Origin: Pyrinomonadaceae bacterium
GTDB taxonomy: Bacteria > Acidobacteriota > Blastocatellia > Pyrinomonadales > Pyrinomonadaceae
Direction: 5' to 3'
Length of the DNA stretch: 8,555 nt
Assembly: GCA_025929655.1 (NCBI GenBank)
Contig: JAICPV010000071.1
Span: 1 to 8,555 of the forward strand
The notes under the pieces were generated by a model. It worked only from the letters and a program-made list of their open reading frames with translations, did not search any database and was not told the DNA's origin. The number at the start of each line of letters is the position of its first letter. The first letter of the stretch is position 1. Shown here piece by piece: positions 5,190 to 8,555 of this stretch. Made by a program: the position numbers and the translations under genes.

Positions 5190-6083
5190 ATGGCAACCCA
5201 AAAGACCGCAGAACAAAAAGGCGAACGTCCCGAGAATCCGCTTCCCGCGCAAAAGCAGGAACGGCCCGGTATCGAGAGCGAGATCGAGCCGCGGCCGCAA
5301 TTCTACGCTCCCGAGTACAAAGGTTCGGAAAAGTTGAAAGGTAAGGTCGCGCTCATTACCGGCGGCGATTCGGGCATCGGTCGTTCCGTCGCTGTGCTGT
5401 TCGCGCGTGAGGGAGCCGATGTCGCGATCGTTCATCTCGCCGAGGAGGAATCCGATGCAAAGGAGACAGCCGATTTTGTTAAGCAAGAGGGCCGGCAGTG
5501 CGTCGCTATAGCGGGCGACGTCCGCGATTCGGGTTTCTGCGAACAAGCGGTCAACGACACGGTAAAAGAACTGGGCGGCCTGGATATTCTCGTCAACAAC
5601 GCAGCTTACCAGCAGCATCAGGATTCGCTCGAAGACATCTCGGACGAGCAGCTTGAGCGCACCTTTCAAACCAACATCTTCGGATATTTTTATATGGCTC
5701 GGGCGGCATTAAAACATTTGCCCGAGGGCGGAGCCATAGTGAATTGCGGATCGATCACGGGACTGGAAGGCTCGAAGGAGCTGTTGGATTATTCGGCGAC
5801 GAAGGGCGCTATTCACGCGTTCACCAAGTCGCTCGCGCAAAGCCTAGTAGAGAAAAAGATACGAGTGAACTGTGTGTCGCCGGGGCCGGTTTGGACGCCT
5901 TTGAATATCGTCGACAAGGAACCGAGGGACGTCGCCAAACACGGCGCGGACACGCCAATGAAACGGCCGGCGCAACCCGAAGAGGTAGCACCGGCATGTG
6001 TATTTTTTGCCTCGAATATTGACTCGAGCTATATCACCGGCGAGGTGCTCACACTCTTGGGCGGTGAGACAACGGCGGCGTAA
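5190..6083 (+). CDS. SDR family oxidoreductase (YghA / general stress protein 39 type)
   Basis: This 297-aa NAD(P)-dependent short-chain dehydrogenase carries the roughly 45-residue hydrophilic N-terminal extension typical of YghA/GSP39 enzymes (PLPAQKQERPGIESEIEPRP...APEYKGSEKLKGK). Motifs are TGGDSGIG at 57-64, D110 in AGDVRD, NNAA at 136-139, and N162, S188, Y201 and K205 as catalytic residues (YSATK), with VSPGPVWTPL for the substrate lid and GEVLTLLGGETTA at the end. No signal peptide or membrane segment is seen, so it is cytosolic. The start is supported by GAGG at 5179-5182, 7 nt before the ATG. The substrate is unknown; relatives are stress-induced. Its stop is only 5 nt from the stop of the convergent lipoprotein gene. 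Confidence 0.94.
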   Translation: MATQKTAEQKGERPENPLPAQKQERPGIESEIEPRPQFYAPEYKGSEKLKGKVALITGGDSGIGRSVAVLFAREGADVAIVHLAEEESDAKETADFVKQEGRQCVAIAGDVRDSGFCEQAVNDTVKELGGLDILVNNAAYQQHQDSLEDISDEQLERTFQTNIFGYFYMARAALKHLPEGGAIVNCGSITGLEGSKELLDYSATKGAIHAFTKSLAQSLVEKKIRVNCVSPGPVWTPLNIVDKEPRDVAKHGADTPMKRPAQPEEVAPACVFFASNIDSSYITGEVLTLLGGETTAA

Positions 6084-6088
6084 CAGCC

Positions 6089-6340
6089 TTATGGCGTCCT
6101 CGTCGGCGACGTTCGATTTGCGTTCGTGTTGGTGTTTGTCCGGTTCGCATTGCTGCCCGTGTTACCGGTGTTTGTGTTCATCGGGGTCGACGTTGCCATC
6201 GGAGTTGCGTTGACGACCACCGCGGTATTCGAATTCGCGTTCCGAATATTGGTGTTCGTATTGGTATTCGTCGTCGTGCCGCAGGCCGTAAACCCGGCGA
6301 CGGCCAACGAAAGTGCAATTAACGGTCCTATTTTTCTCAT
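6089..6340 (-). CDS. Small Asn/Thr-repeat lipoprotein
   Basis: This 83-aa protein starts MRKIGPLIALSLAVAGFTAC. A basic n-region and a hydrophobic core (7-17) lead to FTAC, with C20 as the likely lipidated residue. The lipobox is slightly off, having F rather than L at -3. The rest is low-complexity Asn/Thr/Ala (GTTTNTNTNTN, NANSNTAVVV, NTNTGNTGSN, NTNTNANRT) ending SPTRTP. It has no recognisable domain, so it is probably an extracytoplasmic spacer or surface peptide. Start choice: GAGGAG at 6347-6352 lies 6 nt before this ATG. A start 19 codons upstream (6397) would bury the signal peptide inside the protein. It converges on the SDR gene, with 5 nt between the stops and no room for a terminator. 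Confidence 0.75.
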   Translation of the reverse strand: MRKIGPLIALSLAVAGFTACGTTTNTNTNTNIRNANSNTAVVVNATPMATSTPMNTNTGNTGSNANRTNTNTNANRTSPTRTP

Positions 6341-6346
6341 TCTGGT

Positions 6347-6352
6347 CTCCTC
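6347..6352 (-). promoter_or_regulatory. Ribosome binding site that fixes the lipoprotein start
   Basis: GAGGAG on the minus strand, 6 nt before the ATG at 6340. It rules in favour of the 83-aa form with an N-terminal signal peptide over the longer open frame. Confidence 0.7.
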
Positions 6353-6729
6353 AGTTTTTTCCAAATTCAAGACGGCCCCAAGCAGCCAACCGTTCAAGTT
6401 TCTTCGTCGGTTCGAAGCGAGTGTGCCGTCCTCTATTTTTTGGCCTTCTATCGAGCCAAGGCGCGCCTTGACGAACGGATACTAGCGACGGGTGAAAAAG
6501 TCTACTGTATGCGAGCCAACACAAACGGAGAAATGTTTTTGCCCAAAAATCGCCGCTCATTTGTATTCGACCGAACACTGCTTTGCAGGTACGGCAATTA
6601 ATCTCTATTTTCAGTCGGTTCACTCATGCCGTCGGCGGCGATCTTTTTAATAATTTTTCATAACCGCTGACGGGCAGCGCAAAAACAAGTGGACGACTGG
6701 CGGGTGTCTTTTGGTACTCGGCACCGGAT

Positions 6730-6772
6730 AAGGATGGTTGGATCAGCAGCCATCCTTTTCCATCTGAAAAGG
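6730..6772 (+). promoter_or_regulatory. Two mutually exclusive hairpins in the leader of the 106-aa membrane protein gene
   Basis: The first stem pairs AAGGATGGTTG (6730-6740) with CAGCCATCCTT (6747-6757), 11 bp including one G-U, around a 6-nt loop. The second pairs CCTTTTC (6754-6760) with GAAAAGG (6766-6772), 7 bp around CATCT. Both need bases 6754-6757, so only one can form. The second ends 28 nt before the ATG. No T-run follows, so a simple terminator is unlikely. It could be a leader switch, an RNA-stability element or an operator-like palindrome. The structure is seen; the function is inferred. Confidence 0.45.
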
Positions 6773-6800
6773 AATAATTCACAAACACAAAGGGGGAATC

Positions 6801-7121
6801 ATGAATTCTACAGCAACACAAAGAACCACCGATCCGGCATTCAATACTGGCGGTACGGGCAGCGAAGCCCAGCAGCATTCGGAAGGCACGATCGCGAAAA
6901 CGATCGAAAAACAAACAGCTAAGCTGCCGTCGGACACTTTCCTATGGTTGGCGGGCGCCTCGATCGCGACCTCGCTCGTGCTTAACATCTCCGGCCACGA
7001 AGAGAAATCGCATTTCGTCGGCCAGTGGGTAGCACCGTTCCTTCTGCTCGGCGTTTACAACAAACTCGTCAAGCAGCTCGGTTCGGACCGTACGGAAAAC
7101 AAAATTACGGCGAACGCATAA
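6801..7121 (+). CDS. Small two-helix membrane protein, conserved-looking hypothetical
   Basis: This 106-aa protein starts MNSTATQRTTDPAFNTGGTG. It has a polar N-terminal 40 residues (Ser/Thr/Gln/Glu-rich) with TIAKTIEKQTAKLPSD at 30-45, then two hydrophobic segments, FLWLAGASIATSLVLNI (47-63) and FVGQWVAPFLLLGVYNKLV (72-90), joined by a short HEEKSH turn, and an NKLVKQLGSDR end. I do not recognise a named domain. The 30-95 core looks like a conserved small inner-membrane family I have seen annotated only as hypothetical. AGGGGGAA at 6791-6798 is a clear ribosome site. A hairpin terminator follows directly after the stop, so it is probably transcribed alone. Confidence 0.75.
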   Translation: MNSTATQRTTDPAFNTGGTGSEAQQHSEGTIAKTIEKQTAKLPSDTFLWLAGASIATSLVLNISGHEEKSHFVGQWVAPFLLLGVYNKLVKQLGSDRTENKITANA

Positions 7122-7128
7122 GGGTTAC

Positions 7129-7149
7129 AAGGCGCGACGATCGCGCCTT
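7129..7149 (+). terminator. Hairpin terminator after the 106-aa membrane protein gene
   Basis: AAGGCGCGA (7129-7137) and TCGCGCCTT (7141-7149) form a perfect 9-bp stem with a 3-nt loop, 7 nt past the stop codon. A pyrimidine tract, CTTCTTCTCTT, follows. It has only short T runs, so termination may be incomplete. Confidence 0.6.
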
Positions 7150-7226
7150 CTTCTTCTCTTGGAGGTGGGCGGCGCTTCCCACACAACATGCCGCTCCACT
7201 CCCGAGTCATTTCCATTCAGAGGTCA

Positions 7227-7254
7227 GTCCGCGGCGGAAAAAACGCTCGCGGAC
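7227..7254 (+). promoter_or_regulatory. Leader hairpin upstream of the BON-protein gene
   Basis: GTCCGCG (7227-7233) pairs with CGCGGAC (7248-7254). Inside it GCG (7234-7236) pairs with CGC (7244-7246), with one bulged T and a GAAAAAA loop. It ends 19 nt before the GGAGG ribosome site and 34 nt before the ATG, and no T-run follows. It could be a 5' stability element or a translation control element. Confidence 0.4.
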
Positions 7255-7288
7255 GTGATCGCATTTCTAAATTGGAGGACATTAGATA

Positions 7289-8521
7289 ATGGCAAGCAGA
7301 TACAACTACGGTGACCAGGGTGGCCGCGGATCCCGGGGCGGACAGGGCGGCTACGGCCGCGGGCGCAGCGAACAGCAGGGTTACGAAGAAGAACGCTGGC
7401 GCCGCAATCAGGAATGGAGCCCGTCGCAGGATACGGAATATCAAACAGGGAGCTCCTCGTACGGTTACGGCGGCTCCGGCCGCGGGTATGAATCCGACGC
7501 GGAACGCTTCGGCAGCCGCTCAGGTGATTATCCGCTTGGCGGCGGTGAAGGAGATTTCCGGTCCTTCCAAAGCCGGCAAGGCGGTTTCGGGACCGGCCAG
7601 TACGGCTACGGCGGCACCGGCTCGCAGGGCGAGTACGGCGGTTCATCGTTCGGTGGCTACGGCTCGGGCGAGACTCGATCGGGCAGCCAGGGCGGATACG
7701 GTTCGCAGTCGCGAGGCGGCTACGGCGGCACCAGCTACGAATCGCAAGGTGGATTTGGGGGCGGCTACGGCCAGGGCCCGAGTTCGTACGGCGAAGGCAG
7801 ATTCGGATCGCAGGGCGGCTACAGCCAGGGCGGATACGGATCCGAGTCAGGCTATAGCCAGTCCGGCGGCGGATTTCAGGGCGGCTATCAAGGCGGTCAG
7901 TCCGGTAGTTACGGTTCGCAGGGCGGATCGTCCTCCGGCCAATATGGATCGCAGGGCGGATATGGCTCTTCATCGGGATTCGGTGGCGGAAGCCAGGGCG
8001 GTCAGTTCGGTTCCCAAGGCGGCTACGGCGCGTCCTCTGGGCAGTATGGTTCCCAGGGCGGCTTCGGCGGCGGCCAATACGGCTCGCAGCAGGGCGGTTA
8101 CGGACAATCTTCCGGACAGTACGGACAGTATGGTTCGCAGCAATCGAGCTTCCGCGGGCGCGGTCCGAAGGGATACACCCGGTCCGATCAGCGGATCGAA
8201 GAGGACATCAACGAAAGGCTCTCGGATGACTACTATCTCGACGCCTCGAACATCGAGGTCTCCGTGCAAAGCGGGACGGTGACCCTTTCCGGCGAAGTCG
8301 AGGATCGCGAATCGAAGCGGCGTGCCGAGGACATCGCCGAATTCTGCTCGGGCGTGCAGCAGGTGCAGAACAACATCAAGGTGAAAAGCGGCGGGCTCAC
8401 AAACTGGCTGTTCGGCAACGGTTCTGACGAATCGGAAAGCCGGGAAAGCGGCAGCACGACGTCGGGTGAAAGTTCGACCGGAGGAACGGCCAGCAAGAAG
8501 GCCACATCGAGCGGCTCCTAG
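7289..8521 (+). CDS. Gly/Ser/Gln/Tyr-rich low-complexity protein with C-terminal BON domain
   Basis: This 410-aa protein has no signal peptide (it starts MASRYNYGDQGGRGSRGGQG). Residues 1-75 include RG/RGG-type elements and a short charged patch (EEERWRRNQEW). Residues 75-287 are almost only G, S, Q and Y with some F, and contain seven GSQGG pentads among GYG, SGQYG and GGYG units, like the low-complexity head of FUS-type RNA-binding proteins. FRGRGPKGYTRSD leads into a BON domain at about 298-366 (IEEDINERLSDD, IEVSVQSGTVTLSGEVEDRESKRRAEDIAE, GVQQVQNNIKV). A Ser/Gly/Glu tail ends the protein. BON domains usually bind membranes or sugars and often serve in the periplasm; lack of an export signal here points to the cytosol. 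GGAGG at 7274-7278 is 10 nt before the ATG. Its cellular role is not known. Confidence 0.9.
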   Translation: MASRYNYGDQGGRGSRGGQGGYGRGRSEQQGYEEERWRRNQEWSPSQDTEYQTGSSSYGYGGSGRGYESDAERFGSRSGDYPLGGGEGDFRSFQSRQGGFGTGQYGYGGTGSQGEYGGSSFGGYGSGETRSGSQGGYGSQSRGGYGGTSYESQGGFGGGYGQGPSSYGEGRFGSQGGYSQGGYGSESGYSQSGGGFQGGYQGGQSGSYGSQGGSSSGQYGSQGGYGSSSGFGGGSQGGQFGSQGGYGASSGQYGSQGGFGGGQYGSQQGGYGQSSGQYGQYGSQQSSFRGRGPKGYTRSDQRIEEDINERLSDDYYLDASNIEVSVQSGTVTLSGEVEDRESKRRAEDIAEFCSGVQQVQNNIKVKSGGLTNWLFGNGSDESESRESGSTTSGESSTGGTASKKATSSGS

Positions 8522-8555
8522 CGCTCGCTTAACTCGATAAGAAAAAAACTCCGCC

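Larger units (their letters stand above)
6341..6800. other. Gene-free divergent region between lipoprotein and small membrane protein genes
   Basis: No convincing gene lies in these 460 bases. Open frames on the minus strand (6351-6623 and 6624-6914) give protein without recognisable motifs or good ribosome sites. A 22-codon plus-strand frame near 6534 is too short to support. The region is AT-richer in its middle (around 6645-6665, with CTTTTTAATAATTTTTCATA). It should hold both divergent promoters, but I find no near-consensus -35/-10 pair. Its right end has the two competing hairpins listed separately. Confidence 0.5.

Noticed and set aside
6534..6602. A 22-codon plus-strand frame with a GGAG-like sequence before its ATG
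   Set aside because: The spacing from GGAG to ATG is too short and the peptide has no features. It is below what sequence alone can support.
6351..6623. A 90-codon minus-strand frame upstream of the lipoprotein gene
   Set aside because: The protein has no recognisable domain and the frame overlaps the lipoprotein ribosome site. The composition looks like chance. A real small gene cannot be fully excluded.
6624..6914. A 96-codon minus-strand frame
   Set aside because: It lies antisense to the start of the 106-aa membrane protein gene and across the two-hairpin leader. It has no motif.
7224..7973. A 249-codon Arg-rich minus-strand frame, and an Ala/Arg-rich plus-strand frame at 7311-8282
   Set aside because: Both are by-products of the repetitive GGC/TCN-rich coding sequence of the BON protein. 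Their Arg/Ser- and Ala/Arg-rich composition is what an out-of-frame reading of Gly/Ser repeats gives.
7650..8150. DNA repeats that could suggest a tandem array or CRISPR
   Set aside because: The repeats are degenerate, follow codon units of GSQGG/GYG in the BON protein frame, and lack spacers of constant length.

Overview
The window looks like chromosomal DNA of a free-living, moderately GC-rich, non-proteobacterial bacterium. The best guess is Acidobacteriota, perhaps the Blastocatellia/Pyrinomonadales side. That placement is inference from the gene mix: a mycobacterial-Sdh1-like succinate dehydrogenase, a GxxExxY gene between CGCCGAGACGCGGAGACGCC-type repeats, Lmo0937-type mini-proteins and a BON protein with a glycine-rich head. 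No rRNA, tRNA, CRISPR array or phage gene was seen.

Left part (1-1750, minus strand): a non-classical succinate dehydrogenase/fumarate reductase operon. Its order is a near-consensus promoter (1721-1749), the membrane anchor gene (886-1686), then sdhA (398 down to the left edge, N-terminal 132 codons only). The iron-sulfur gene sdhB is presumably beyond the edge. Between anchor and sdhA sits a compact unit of about 478 bp. It carries one gene, a GxxExxY/PD-(D/E)XK-like protein, between perfect 24-nt inverted repeats. The unit is flanked by a 10-bp direct repeat (TTAAATCAAT). Removing one copy of that repeat together with the unit restores a TAATG stop/start overlap between the two sdh genes. 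This is the strongest unusual signal in the window: a tiny mobile element with no transposase inserted exactly at a translationally coupled operon junction, leaving both reading frames intact.

Middle part (1751-4384, minus strand): a likely co-transcribed set of a zinc-dependent alcohol/formaldehyde-type dehydrogenase, a short-chain dehydrogenase (SDR) with a C-terminal membrane anchor, and a 50-aa Lmo0937-type membrane protein. Two hairpins that could act as terminators lie between this set and the sdh promoter.

Right part (4489-8521): mostly plus strand. A translationally coupled pair of small membrane proteins (DUF1360-like and PQ-loop/SemiSWEET-like) is followed by a cytosolic YghA/GSP39-type SDR. 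A small convergent Asn/Thr-repeat lipoprotein on the minus strand ends 5 nt from the SDR stop. After a 460-bp gene-free divergent region with two mutually exclusive hairpins come a small two-helix membrane protein and a 410-aa protein with a FUS-like Gly/Ser/Gln/Tyr-rich head and a BON domain.

Taken together, the genes from 1907 onward resemble a general stress or envelope-maintenance neighbourhood (SDRs, Zn-dehydrogenase, Lmo0937, BON, lipoprotein, small membrane proteins). This is inference from family associations, not from any regulatory site seen.
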